Shown: positions 23,942-32,398 of the stretch, in pieces
How the letters are laid out: each line of letters begins with the position of its first letter
Position numbering within the stretch: position 1 is the stretch's first letter
Assembly: GCA_900751695.1 (NCBI GenBank)
Contig: CAADSS010000059.1
Location: forward strand, 1-48,972
Origin: an uncultured Collinsella sp.
GTDB lineage: Bacteria > Actinomycetota > Coriobacteriia > Coriobacteriales > Coriobacteriaceae
Length of the DNA: 48,972 bases
Direction: 5' to 3'
The notes under the pieces: generated by a model
What the model saw: the letters and a program-made list of their open reading frames with translations, nothing else
Database searches by the model: none
What the model was told of the DNA's origin: nothing
Translations under genes and position numbers: made by a program

Positions 23942-24839
23942 TGTAAAGAAACGTGGCGGATTGGGACGTGGGCTCAATGCTTTGGTCTCAGAGGCCGAGT
24001 ATGAGACCGGCGGTTCGGCTGCATCGGCTTCAAATGCCACATCTGAAACAAAACTACCTATTGAGGATATCGTTCCCAACCCTAATCAGCCGCGAATTCA
24101 CTTTAACGAAACTGAACTTCGCGAGTTGAGCGAGTCAATCCAAGAACATGGCGTTTTGCAGCCGCTTTTGGTTCGCAAGCATGGAAACGGCTATGAGATC
24201 ATCGCTGGCGAGCGTCGTTACCAGGCGTCAAAGCTTGCTGGCCTTGAAGAATTGCCAGTCATCATTAAAGAGGTAAATGATGAAGAGATGCTGGCTCTTG
24301 CTCTTATCGAAAACCTTCAGCGTTCTGATCTGAATCCCGTCGAAGAGGCTAAGGGCTATCGCCAACTCATTGATGCCAGCGGGTTGACCCAGGAGGCATT
24401 GTCGAAGGCAGTAAGCAAGTCACGCTCTGCAATTACAAACTCGCTGCGTCTTCTCGATCTCCCCGAAGTAGTTCAGCAGATGATTTTTGAGGGCAAACTT
24501 ACTGCTGGTCATGCACGTGCGATTCTTGCAGTTCCCTATGAGGACGCGCGTATTCGACTTGCAGAGAAAGTTGTTGCGGAGGGCCTTTCCGTAAGATCGA
24601 CAGAAAATCTTGCTCCGTTGTTTTCTGCCGGAGAGACACCTAAAACGCCTAGACCTGCAACGCCTCAGTCTTTTAAAAAGGCTGCCCGTGTTCTTCGTCA
24701 GGTATTTAATACCAACGTGCGTGTGAAGAGCTCGCGTGGAAAGAATAAGATTGAGATTGAGTTTAAAGACGAGGAAGAGCTCTCTCGTCTTCTTGGCGAA
24801 ATGATTCAGTTTGATCAAGGAGGCCAAGATGAGGAATAA
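23934..24839 (+). CDS. parB: Chromosome partitioning protein ParB/Spo0J
   Basis: A 301-residue CTPase/DNA-binding protein. The start KKRGGLGRGLNALVSE is the typical ParA-activating tail. The CTP-binding ParB/sulfiredoxin domain includes NPNQPR at 49-54 and GERRYQASK at 92-100. The HTH (TQEALSKAVSKSRSAITNSLR) follows and the C-terminal part is the dimer domain. It spreads from parS to organise the origin. The GTG start overlaps parA, and the end overlaps the next small gene. Confidence 0.97.
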   Translation: MPSVKKRGGLGRGLNALVSEAEYETGGSAASASNATSETKLPIEDIVPNPNQPRIHFNETELRELSESIQEHGVLQPLLVRKHGNGYEIIAGERRYQASKLAGLEELPVIIKEVNDEEMLALALIENLQRSDLNPVEEAKGYRQLIDASGLTQEALSKAVSKSRSAITNSLRLLDLPEVVQQMIFEGKLTAGHARAILAVPYEDARIRLAEKVVAEGLSVRSTENLAPLFSAGETPKTPRPATPQSFKKAARVLRQVFNTNVRVKSSRGKNKIEIEFKDEEELSRLLGEMIQFDQGGQDEE

Positions 24840-25083
24840 GATTTTAACAGCGATTGCATTGGCGACGACTGTCGCAGCTGGTGCCTTTGCCGGCTATAAG
24901 ATAGCGACAGACGATGAACTTCGAGGTCGTTTGCTTCGTGGTGCGCAAGATATCGTCGATACTTCCAAAAAGAAAATGGATGTCATGACCGAAGATGTTG
25001 CCATACGTACTGCTCAGGTAACGAAGAATCCCAAGATTAATCAAGGTTGGGTTAGTAACCAATGGGAAAATGTAGGCTATTAG
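24829..25083 (+). CDS. Small membrane-anchored protein (YtxH-like)
   Basis: An 84-residue protein from ATG 24829, preceded by AAGGAGG inside the end of parB, so it is translationally coupled to parB. Residues ~4-25 are a single hydrophobic span (ILTAIALATTVAAGAFAGY), followed by a charged helical part with a spaced Thr/Ser/Lys pattern. This resembles YtxH-type small proteins. Its place in the parAB operon hints at a link with chromosome or cell-envelope functions, but no role is known to me. Confidence 0.75.
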   Translation: MRNKILTAIALATTVAAGAFAGYKIATDDELRGRLLRGAQDIVDTSKKKMDVMTEDVAIRTAQVTKNPKINQGWVSNQWENVGY

Positions 25084-25114
25084 GTACCTAACAATTACTC
25101 AGCATATTTTGAGA

Positions 25115-25149
25115 GGCCCTTGTCTAATTCATGAGACAAGGGCCCCTTA
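25115..25149 (+). terminator. Terminator of the parAB run
   Basis: Perfect arms 25115-25125 and 25134-25144 (GGCCCTTGTCT type) with an 8-base loop, followed by CCTTATTTT. Confidence 0.8.
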
Positions 25150-25208
25150 TTTTGGCCGTAAAACATGGGACAGGTAGCAGCATATTCAAAATTAAGGACA
25201 ATAAATGA

Positions 25209-25245
25209 AACGACCCCGGTTGCATATTCTGCAACCGGGGTCGTT
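25209..25245 (-). terminator. Terminator of rlmN
   Basis: Perfect 16-bp arms 25209-25224 and 25230-25245 with a 5-base loop. On the minus strand the stem is followed by TTTCATTTATT, a modest T-tract. It faces the terminator of parAB. Confidence 0.75.
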
Positions 25246-25248
25246 CGA

Positions 25249-25264
25249 TGTTTCACATGAAACG
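25249..25264. other. Near-match to parS downstream of rlmN
   Basis: TGTTTCACATGAAACG matches parS at 14 of 16 bases. It lies between the rlmN terminator and the rlmN stop, about 2.1 kb from the perfect cluster. Weak ParB binding is possible. Confidence 0.4.
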
Positions 25265-25282
25265 TTTTGGGGTGCGACTCCC

Positions 25283-26335
25283 CTATGCGTTCTTCTGAAC
25301 TTTGAAGCGCTGCTTCAGCTGTCCGCAAGCGGCGTCAATATCGTTACCACGGGAGTTACGAATCGTGGTCTCGATGCCACGGGACTCTAGACGACGCTGA
25401 AGATCCTCAACCTTATGAATCGGCGACGGCTTGAGCGGGCTACCCTCAATGTCGTTAAGCTGAATGAGGTTAACGTGGCACAGCGTTCCCTCGCAGAAGT
25501 CGCAGAGCGCCTGCATCTCGGGATTCGTATCGTTGACGCCTTCGATCATGGCATACTCATAGGTTGGGCGGCGGCCGGTCTTCTCGGTGTAGAGCTGAAG
25601 CGCCTCGTGAAGGCGAAGCAGCGTGTACTTCTTAACACCGGGCATGAGCTTATTGCGCGTCGACTGGATGGCGGAATGCAGTGAAACAGCAAGCGTGAAC
25701 TGCTCGGGGATGTCGGCAAATTTGCGAATACCGGGAATGACGCCACTGGTAGAGACAGTGAGGTGACGAGCACCGATACCGATGCCATCGGGGTCGTTGA
25801 GGATTCGCAGAGCCTTGAGAACCTCGTCGTAGTTGGCAAATGGCTCGCCCTGGCCCATGAAGACGACGCTCGTGGCGCGCTCGCCAAAGTCGTTGGATAC
25901 ATGAAGTACCTGGTCGACGATCTCTTGAGCGGTCAGAGAGCGCTTGAGGCCGTTGAGACCAGTAGCGCAAAAGGCGCAGCCCATGCCACAGCCTGCCTGG
26001 GTGGAAACGCAGACGGAAAGCTTGTTGCGACGGGGCATGCCGACGGTCTCGACGGAAACGCCGTCGTGGTACTCGAGCAGATACTTGCGAGAGCCATCTT
26101 TGGAAACCTGCTTGGTGAGTTCAGTCGGCGTGTCAAAGGCAAAAGCCTCTTTAAGCTGCTCGCGGAAAGCCTTGGGAAGGTTGGTCATATCGTCAAACGA
26201 ACAAACGTTCTTCTCAAAGACCCATTCGATGAGCTGCTTCGCGCGGAAGGCGGGCTGGCCAAGCTCGGCCACGAGCTCGCGAATATCGTTTTGGCTCAAG
26301 TCGCGAATGTCCTGAGATTTAGTCCTGGGATTCAT
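25283..26335 (-). CDS. rlmN: 23S rRNA/tRNA adenine-C2 methyltransferase RlmN
   Basis: A 350-residue radical-SAM methyltransferase of normal length. The 4Fe-4S motif is CGMGCAFC (Cys116, 120, 123); the family also needs a Cys near the C-terminus and FCEGTLCHVNLI/ DAACGQL supply candidates. GQGEP is the SAM-contacting loop. It methylates A2503 of 23S rRNA and A37 of some tRNAs by a covalent Cys intermediate. It is transcribed against replication and diverges from ddl across 85 bases. Confidence 0.96.
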   Translation of the reverse strand: MNPRTKSQDIRDLSQNDIRELVAELGQPAFRAKQLIEWVFEKNVCSFDDMTNLPKAFREQLKEAFAFDTPTELTKQVSKDGSRKYLLEYHDGVSVETVGMPRRNKLSVCVSTQAGCGMGCAFCATGLNGLKRSLTAQEIVDQVLHVSNDFGERATSVVFMGQGEPFANYDEVLKALRILNDPDGIGIGARHLTVSTSGVIPGIRKFADIPEQFTLAVSLHSAIQSTRNKLMPGVKKYTLLRLHEALQLYTEKTGRRPTYEYAMIEGVNDTNPEMQALCDFCEGTLCHVNLIQLNDIEGSPLKPSPIHKVEDLQRRLESRGIETTIRNSRGNDIDAACGQLKQRFKVQKNA

Positions 26336-26420
26336 GGAAGCCTTTCGATTTTGGGGAAACGTAGAGGGTATCGCTACAATATGGTATCAGCTGCAGAAAT
26401 TATAGAGGAGGAGTCTGCCC

Positions 26421-27386
26421 ATGCCGGGTAAAAGCCTAGAGAACATGCACGTAGCGGTCTTGGCGGGCGGTCATTCCGCTGAGCGCGAGATCTCGCTCAA
26501 TTCGGGAAAGAACGTCGTGGTTGCCTTGAAGGAGGCCGGCTACACTTCGGTGGAGCTGCTCGACACGGCTGCCGATGATTTTATGGTAACCATGGCGACC
26601 GGCGGCTTTGACGTGGCGTTTATCGCCATGCACGGTGCCGGCGGCGAGGATGGCGCCATGCAAGGCGCCATGGAGACCCTGGGTATCCCCTACACGGCTT
26701 CGGGCGTGCTTGCCAGCGCCTGCGGTGCCGACAAGGAGGTCTCTAAGCTCCTGTACGCCAAGGCGGGCATTCCCATTGCCCCCGGCCTTGCGCTCGAGGT
26801 GGGCGATGAAGTCGATATCGATCATATCGTCGAGGTTTGTGGCGAGCGCTGCTTTGTGAAGCCGGCCGTCAACGGTTCCAGCTATGGCATTTCCCTGGTC
26901 CATGAGCCCTCCGAGCTGCCCGCGGCAATCGCCAAGGCGTTTGAGTACGGCGACAAAGTGCTGGTCGAGAAGTGCATCGAGGGTACCGAGATCACCGTCG
27001 GCGTATACGGCGAGGACGACGTGCGCGCTCTGCCGATTGTCGAGATTCGTAAGCCCGAGGACTGCGAGTTCTACGATCTGGACGTGAAGTATGTCGACCC
27101 TACGGACATCCATCGCATTCCGGCGCAGATTTCACCCGAGAATTACGCTCGCGCTCAGGAGCTTGCCTGTGCTGCTCACAAGGCCCTCGGTTGCCTGGGC
27201 ATCTCTCGCAGCGATTTTATCGTGAGCGAGGACGGCCCCGTCATCCTCGAGACCAATACCATTCCCGGCATGACCGATACGTCGCTGTATCCGGATGAGA
27301 TTCGCCACACCGACGACATGACGTTCCCGCAGGTCTGTGACAGCCTGATCCGTATGGGCCTTCGTCGAGCGGGCATTGCATGCTAA
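26421..27386 (+). CDS. ddl: D-alanine-D-alanine ligase
   Basis: A 321-residue ATP-grasp ligase that makes D-Ala-D-Ala for peptidoglycan. It shows AVLAGGHSAEREISLNSG near 12, VKPAVNGSSYGIS in the ATP-grasp part and the metal-binding ILETNTIPGMTDTSLYP near 280. The omega-loop has VKY (KY as in D-Ala ligases), not the VanA-type EKG, so the D-Ala-D-Ala activity is expected. The ATG follows AGGAGGAG. Its end overlaps the helicase gene by 7 bases. Confidence 0.95.
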   Translation: MPGKSLENMHVAVLAGGHSAEREISLNSGKNVVVALKEAGYTSVELLDTAADDFMVTMATGGFDVAFIAMHGAGGEDGAMQGAMETLGIPYTASGVLASACGADKEVSKLLYAKAGIPIAPGLALEVGDEVDIDHIVEVCGERCFVKPAVNGSSYGISLVHEPSELPAAIAKAFEYGDKVLVEKCIEGTEITVGVYGEDDVRALPIVEIRKPEDCEFYDLDVKYVDPTDIHRIPAQISPENYARAQELACAAHKALGCLGISRSDFIVSEDGPVILETNTIPGMTDTSLYPDEIRHTDDMTFPQVCDSLIRMGLRRAGIAC

Positions 27387-30274
27387 TCGAGGACGCGGTT
27401 TCGTCAGGAACGCCGCAGTTTGTCATCGACTCCTATGCCACGCTTGCCGAGCGCGCCAAAACACAGTCCTTCGGCCTTATTGAGGAAGATGTGATCGTCC
27501 TCGATACCGAGACCACGGGTCTTTCGGTGCAGGACAATGAGCTGATCGAGATCTCGGCGGCCCGGCTTTCGGGCCGCGAGGTCGTCGACCGCTTCGATAC
27601 CTTCGTGCATCCCAAGCAGCTGATTCCCGCCGAGATTACCGAGCTCACGAGCATTACAAATGCCGATGTGGCAGATGCCCCGTCGGCCGTTGAGGCCGTC
27701 GCCGCTCTCGCCGATTTTGTCGGTGGTTGCCCGGTGATCGCACATAACGCCACGTTCGACCGCTCGTTTATCGAGTCGGTCAAAGGCGGCGTCAACGTGA
27801 GCGATATTTGGATCGATTCGCTGGCGCTGTCGCGCATCGCGCTTCCGCGCCTGGCCTCGCACAAACTGTCTTTTATGGCCGATCTGTTTGGCTGTGACTC
27901 GGTATCACACCGTGCCAATGCCGACGTCGACGCCCTGTGTGGCGTATGGCGCGTGTTGCTCGTGGCGCTCACCGACTTGCCCCAGGGCCTCATGGCGCGC
28001 CTAGCCGACATGCATCCGGACGTGCCTTGGTCCTATCGTCCAATCTTCTCATTCTTGGCAGGGCAGAACCCTGGTTCTATCTTCTCTCTCAGCGCCGCTC
28101 GTGCTGACGTCCTCAAGGCCGATCGCGCCGACGATCGGGTGGACGCCGACGAACTGCCGGTCCTCAAGATGCCGAGTCGTGAGGAGATTGAGGCAGACTA
28201 TGCGCCAGGTGGCCTGGTCAATCGCATGTATCCCACCTACGAGCCGCGTGATGAGCAGATCGCGATGGCGCTCGAGGTCCGCGATGCGCTGGTCACGGGC
28301 ACTCATCGTGTAATCGAGGCGGGCACAGGCGTCGGCAAATCGATGGCCTATCTGGTGCCTTTTGCCGAGGCGGCACGCCGTAACAACATCACGGTTGGTA
28401 TTGCGACCAAATCGAACAATCTTGCAGACCAGCTCATGTACCATGAGCTGCCAAAACTTGCCGAGCAACTAGACGGTGGTCTGTCATTTTGCGCTCTCAA
28501 GGGGTATGACCACTATCCGTGCCTGCGCAAGCTTGAGCGCATGAGCCGCGGCCAGGTCGAGATTACCACCAAGCGCGATCCGGCGGACACGCTCACGGCG
28601 GTCGCGGTCATTATGGCGTACGTCTGCCAATCAGCCGATGGCGACCTCGACTCGCTTGGCATTCGGTGGCGCAGCGTCAACCGCCCCGACTTTACGACGG
28701 CCTCGCGCGAGTGTGCTCGTCGCCTCTGCCCGTTTTTCCCTGATAAATGTTTGGTCCACGGCGCTCGTCGTCGTGCGGCGCATGCCGATGTGGTGGTCAC
28801 CAACCATTCCCTGCTGTTCCGCAATGTCGCGGCCGAGGGCAGGATTTTGCCTCCGATTCGTCATTGGGTAATCGACGAGGCCCATTCCATCGAGCGCGAG
28901 GCGCGCCGTCAGTGGGCGCGCGTGGTGTCGGCGGACGAATCACGCGTTCTGTTTGAGCGCCTGGGTGGCTCGAGCACCGGCGCGCTAAGCCAGGTTTCCC
29001 GTGATTTGGCAACCTCCGAGGGCTCTACGCTCTATCTGGGCCTTACTGCCAAGGCGACGTCGACGGTTGCGCGCGCGAGCATGGCAATCGCCGACGTGTT
29101 CGATGGCGTTCGCGAGCTCGGCCGCCGTGCCCGTGGGGGTTATGACAATGCCAATCTATGGATTGGCCCCGAGTTGCGCGAATCTGACGACTGGAATGAT
29201 TTCTTACAGTCGGCCTACGCTGCCATCGACGCATTGGAACAAGCTGACAAGAGCGTCGACGCGCTGGTGCAAGCCGTCGCCGCCGACAAGCCCGAGGTTG
29301 TTGTCGACCTGGGTGATATCTCGCGCCGCCTGCACGAGCTGGCCGAGAACCTCAAACTCATCATTGATGGCACCGATGAACACTACGTGTATTCGCTGCA
29401 GGTCAATCGCAGGTTGCGTGCCGGCGGAGAGTCAATGACCGCAGAGCGCATCGACATTGGCGAGGCCTTGGCAACCGAGTGGCTGCCCGAGGTTCACACG
29501 GCTATCTTTGCCTCGGCGACCATGACGGTGTCCAAAAGCTTTGAACACTTTAACCACGCGGTCGGCCTCGATCGCATCGGTGCTTCAACATCCTCATCGT
29601 TGCACTTGGACTCGAGCTACGACTTCGATTCGAACATGGCTGTAGTCGTTGCGGGCGATATCCCCGATCCGCGCGATCGTGAGAGCTATCTTACGGCGCT
29701 CGAGCGCGTGCTGGTCGACGCCCATCTTGCCATGGGCGGATCGGTGCTCACGTTGTTCACCAATCGGCGCGACATGGAAGACCTGTACGCCCGCGTTGAG
29801 CCCAAGATGGCCCGTGCGGGTCTGGAGCTCAACTGCCAGCAGCGCAACTCATCTCCTCGTCGCCTGCGCGACCGGTTTATCAACGAGCCGACCTCGTCGC
29901 TTTTTGCGCTTAAGGCCTTCTGGGAGGGGTTTGACGCCAGCGGCGAGACGCTGCGTTGCGTCATCATTCCCAAGCTGCCGTTCTCGAGCCCCACGGACCC
30001 GCTCTCGTGCGAGCGCAACCTGCGCGAAGACCGCGCTTGGGCGCGCTATTCGCTGCCCGAGGCGGTGCTCGAGGTCAAGCAGGCGGCCGGCCGCCTTATC
30101 CGCTCGTCGACCGATTGCGGCGTGCTGATTCTGGCCGACCCGCGCCTGGTGACGAAGGGCTACGGAAAGAAGTTCTTAACGTCGCTGCCCACGAGCTCCT
30201 ACCAGCGCATCGAATCGGCGCAGATCGGTCACTATCTGCAACTGTGGCGTGCACGTCACGAGCGGCGGCGCTAA
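27380..30274 (+). CDS. dinG: DinG-type helicase with N-terminal DnaQ-like exonuclease
   Basis: A 964-residue fusion, the form known from Gram-positive bacteria. Residues ~35-205 are a DEDD exonuclease (VLDTETTGL with D42/E44, later AHNATFDRSF and HRANADVDALC). The helicase Walker A is AGTGVGKS near 314-320 and the DEAH box is VIDEAHSIE near 497. Cys residues in PCLRKL and CARRLCPFFPDKC look like an iron-sulfur site. The C-terminal helicase part has KQAAGRLIRSSTD. It starts inside the ddl end. DinG-type enzymes unwind recombination or R-loop structures. Confidence 0.93.
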   Translation: MLIEDAVSSGTPQFVIDSYATLAERAKTQSFGLIEEDVIVLDTETTGLSVQDNELIEISAARLSGREVVDRFDTFVHPKQLIPAEITELTSITNADVADAPSAVEAVAALADFVGGCPVIAHNATFDRSFIESVKGGVNVSDIWIDSLALSRIALPRLASHKLSFMADLFGCDSVSHRANADVDALCGVWRVLLVALTDLPQGLMARLADMHPDVPWSYRPIFSFLAGQNPGSIFSLSAARADVLKADRADDRVDADELPVLKMPSREEIEADYAPGGLVNRMYPTYEPRDEQIAMALEVRDALVTGTHRVIEAGTGVGKSMAYLVPFAEAARRNNITVGIATKSNNLADQLMYHELPKLAEQLDGGLSFCALKGYDHYPCLRKLERMSRGQVEITTKRDPADTLTAVAVIMAYVCQSADGDLDSLGIRWRSVNRPDFTTASRECARRLCPFFPDKCLVHGARRRAAHADVVVTNHSLLFRNVAAEGRILPPIRHWVIDEAHSIEREARRQWARVVSADESRVLFERLGGSSTGALSQVSRDLATSEGSTLYLGLTAKATSTVARASMAIADVFDGVRELGRRARGGYDNANLWIGPELRESDDWNDFLQSAYAAIDALEQADKSVDALVQAVAADKPEVVVDLGDISRRLHELAENLKLIIDGTDEHYVYSLQVNRRLRAGGESMTAERIDIGEALATEWLPEVHTAIFASATMTVSKSFEHFNHAVGLDRIGASTSSSLHLDSSYDFDSNMAVVVAGDIPDPRDRESYLTALERVLVDAHLAMGGSVLTLFTNRRDMEDLYARVEPKMARAGLELNCQQRNSSPRRLRDRFINEPTSSLFALKAFWEGFDASGETLRCVIIPKLPFSSPTDPLSCERNLREDRAWARYSLPEAVLEVKQAAGRLIRSSTDCGVLILADPRLVTKGYGKKFLTSLPTSSYQRIESAQIGHYLQLWRARHERRR

Positions 30275-31188
30275 AGCGGACAGACGAGGGTTTTTGCCAT
30301 ACCGCACAGACGCTTTGACAGGGCGGGGTCATCCAAGATGCGGATGGCTCCGCCCGCTGCGATTATCTGGCTCAGTAGCCAACGCTCGGAGCCGTAATGC
30401 ACGGTTACCGTTGCCATGTCTGCCCCGCTGCGCTCGATTAGGGTGATGCCGGCCCAGTCCAGATGCTCCGCCATATCGAATGGCATCAAGAGCTTCGCGC
30501 TACGCTGCGTCCGGGCAAGGGAATCGTGGAGGGATGCGACGCCCGGTGTGTGAGGCACGACGGAGTCTTCCGTCAAGGTGAGTCCCTCGATTTTATCCAT
30601 GCGATAGGTGCGCTGCTCATCGACCGCGATGTCCCAGGCAATCAGGTATGTTTGGTCGCCGTTTACCGTAATGCGCAAGGGGTCGACCAGACGCTCGCGT
30701 GGCCGCGCATCGTCCATCGAGCGATACGAGATGCGGCAACGAACACCGTCCTGAATGGCGCAGCTCAGCTGCTGCCAGTGCGACCCGTGGTTGACGGTGT
30801 CAAAGACGCGCTGGTTATAGCCGAGCTCTTCGGGCAGAAGGGCATGTCGAATCCGAGCTGCCGTCTGCGGCTCGATCCCCAACGATTCAAGTTCATGGTT
30901 GAGCACAGCGCCTTCGGCGGCACTCAGGCGCAGCGGTAGCACACGTCCGGCGTCACCGGTGAGGACCACACGCTCGCCGTGGCATTCGCAGATGATGCGC
31001 GCACCCGATTCTCGGTCCGCGAGCGTCGAGACGATCTCGAGAATCTCGTCGAGCGATACTCCCGTGATGTCAAAGCGGCCGCAAATCTCGGTTCGTGTCA
31101 TGCCGCTCTCGCCGGCGGCGTAGAGGGCCTCCATGATGTCGATGGCGCGCGAGAGTCTCTGCTCGCTGGTGAGTTTACGCACGGGCAT
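30271..31188 (-). CDS. WYL-domain transcriptional regulator (PafC-like)
   Basis: A protein of 305 residues from ATG 31188 (an earlier in-frame TTG at 31209 has no Shine-Dalgarno). The N-terminus is a predicted helix-turn-helix (RLSRAIDIMEALYAAGESGMTRTEI), then a WYL domain near 150-215 (RISYRSMDDARPRERLVDPLRI..., YLIAWD, YRMDKIEGL). The start overlaps the end of the partner WYL gene by 14 bases, so the two are co-translated. In Actinobacteria adjacent WYL pairs form the PafBC activator of the DNA-damage response; that role here is inferred. Its stop overlaps the DinG-like gene by 4 bases, tail to tail. Confidence 0.88.
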   Translation of the reverse strand: MPVRKLTSEQRLSRAIDIMEALYAAGESGMTRTEICGRFDITGVSLDEILEIVSTLADRESGARIICECHGERVVLTGDAGRVLPLRLSAAEGAVLNHELESLGIEPQTAARIRHALLPEELGYNQRVFDTVNHGSHWQQLSCAIQDGVRCRISYRSMDDARPRERLVDPLRITVNGDQTYLIAWDIAVDEQRTYRMDKIEGLTLTEDSVVPHTPGVASLHDSLARTQRSAKLLMPFDMAEHLDWAGITLIERSGADMATVTVHYGSERWLLSQIIAAGGAIRILDDPALSKRLCGMAKTLVCPL

Positions 31189-32200
31189 GCTCGTGCACCG
31201 TCCTTTCAATGAGGTGGTTCCACGCCTGCTTGAGCGATTTGGGGGCCATGGGCCTCATGCCGTCCATGGCGTGGGCCATGCAAAATGAGGCGGCGGCTTC
31301 AAGGTCGCGCACGTCAACGGTCCAGATCCATCCCGCATCGGTGTGTGCGAGCTCACCTCGCCCGCGCGTGAGGCCGTTGATCATATCGATCTGCGTCTGA
31401 GGGGCGAACGAGAACGTGGCTGCAACGGGCGGTCGGTCGGCGAAATCGAATTCAAAGAACAGATAGTCGTTGAGATTGAAGTCCGCAGGGATGGCGTAGG
31501 CCTTCGAAGGACGCCAAGCGCGAACGATACGGTCGCAGCGGAATGTCCTGATGTCGTCGGTGACATTGTCGAGGCCGCAGAAGTACGCCACGCCCTCGCG
31601 TTCGAACATGCCGTAGACACAGACGGTACGTTCTTTCTGCTCGCCGCGTCCGTTCTGATATAAAAATCGCAGCGCGCATCGCTCGGCAAAGGCGCTCCAT
31701 ACCGCATCGACGGTGGGAGAGCGGCGAATCGGTGTTTCGTCCACCGTCGTCCCACCGGCGAGGTAGGCAATCTTGGAGCGAATATCGGCAAGCGGTGCGG
31801 CAAAAGTGGATGAGCCGGCCGCTAGCGTCTGGTCGATGGCGTTGAGCAGGATATCGGCATCGTCTGCGGTGATGAGGCCGCCTGCAGCAAACGTGTGCTC
31901 GCGGTCGATTGTCCACGAGCTTTCCTCGGTCTCCTGCGCACCGGCGGGGCGAACCTCCTTGATTAAGATGCCACGCTCGAGCAGTTTGTCACGATCGCGC
32001 CGAAACTTGCGCTTATCCGAGTCGATATTGCCCGAGCCATATCCCAGGTCGGAATCCAAGACGATCTGCTCGGTCGTCAACGGTTCGGGGGAGCTGTTGA
32101 GCACAAAGAAAAGATTGAGGATGCGCTGAGCCGTTTTATCGAAACCGGGTTCCGAATTCCCCTTCTTTTTAATTGTCGCGGTCGTGTCGCTTGCCGTCAT
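31175..32200 (-). CDS. WYL-domain transcriptional regulator (PafB-like)
   Basis: A 341-residue regulator with a Lys-rich start, a helical N-terminal HTH (AQRILNLFFVLNSSPEPLTT) and a WYL core (RCALRFLYQNGRGEQKERTV, FCGLDNVTDDIRTFRCDRI). It forms a translationally overlapping pair with the next gene downstream. Pairs of this type recognise single-stranded nucleic acid or small ligands through the WYL domain and switch DNA-damage genes. The ATG at 32200 is 198 bases from the divergent M28-like gene, so the gap may hold a shared control region. Confidence 0.85.
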   Translation of the reverse strand: MTASDTTATIKKKGNSEPGFDKTAQRILNLFFVLNSSPEPLTTEQIVLDSDLGYGSGNIDSDKRKFRRDRDKLLERGILIKEVRPAGAQETEESSWTIDREHTFAAGGLITADDADILLNAIDQTLAAGSSTFAAPLADIRSKIAYLAGGTTVDETPIRRSPTVDAVWSAFAERCALRFLYQNGRGEQKERTVCVYGMFEREGVAYFCGLDNVTDDIRTFRCDRIVRAWRPSKAYAIPADFNLNDYLFFEFDFADRPPVAATFSFAPQTQIDMINGLTRGRGELAHTDAGWIWTVDVRDLEAAASFCMAHAMDGMRPMAPKSLKQAWNHLIERTVHEHARA

Positions 32201-32398
32201 AGGGTCCTCGCATGAGAAGGTGGTTTGCTGCCATGATTTTAGTCCGATATGGAGATTAGGCTATATCCTTGTCCGCTCGGGGCGTTAAGATGGCCCGAAT
32301 TCGGTCGTTTGCGCTCGCTCGGGGTATACTTTCGACTATATACGGTTCTAATGTGCATGCATTGGGCCTATTTGTCGGATTATGGATGTGGAGCGCAC

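Noticed and set aside
25095..25328. A 77-residue minus-strand open frame
   Set aside because: It runs through two terminators and a parS-like site and has no ribosome site.
26421..27386. VanA-type D-Ala-D-Lac ligase
   Set aside because: The omega loop has KY (VKYVDP), typical of D-Ala-D-Ala ligases.
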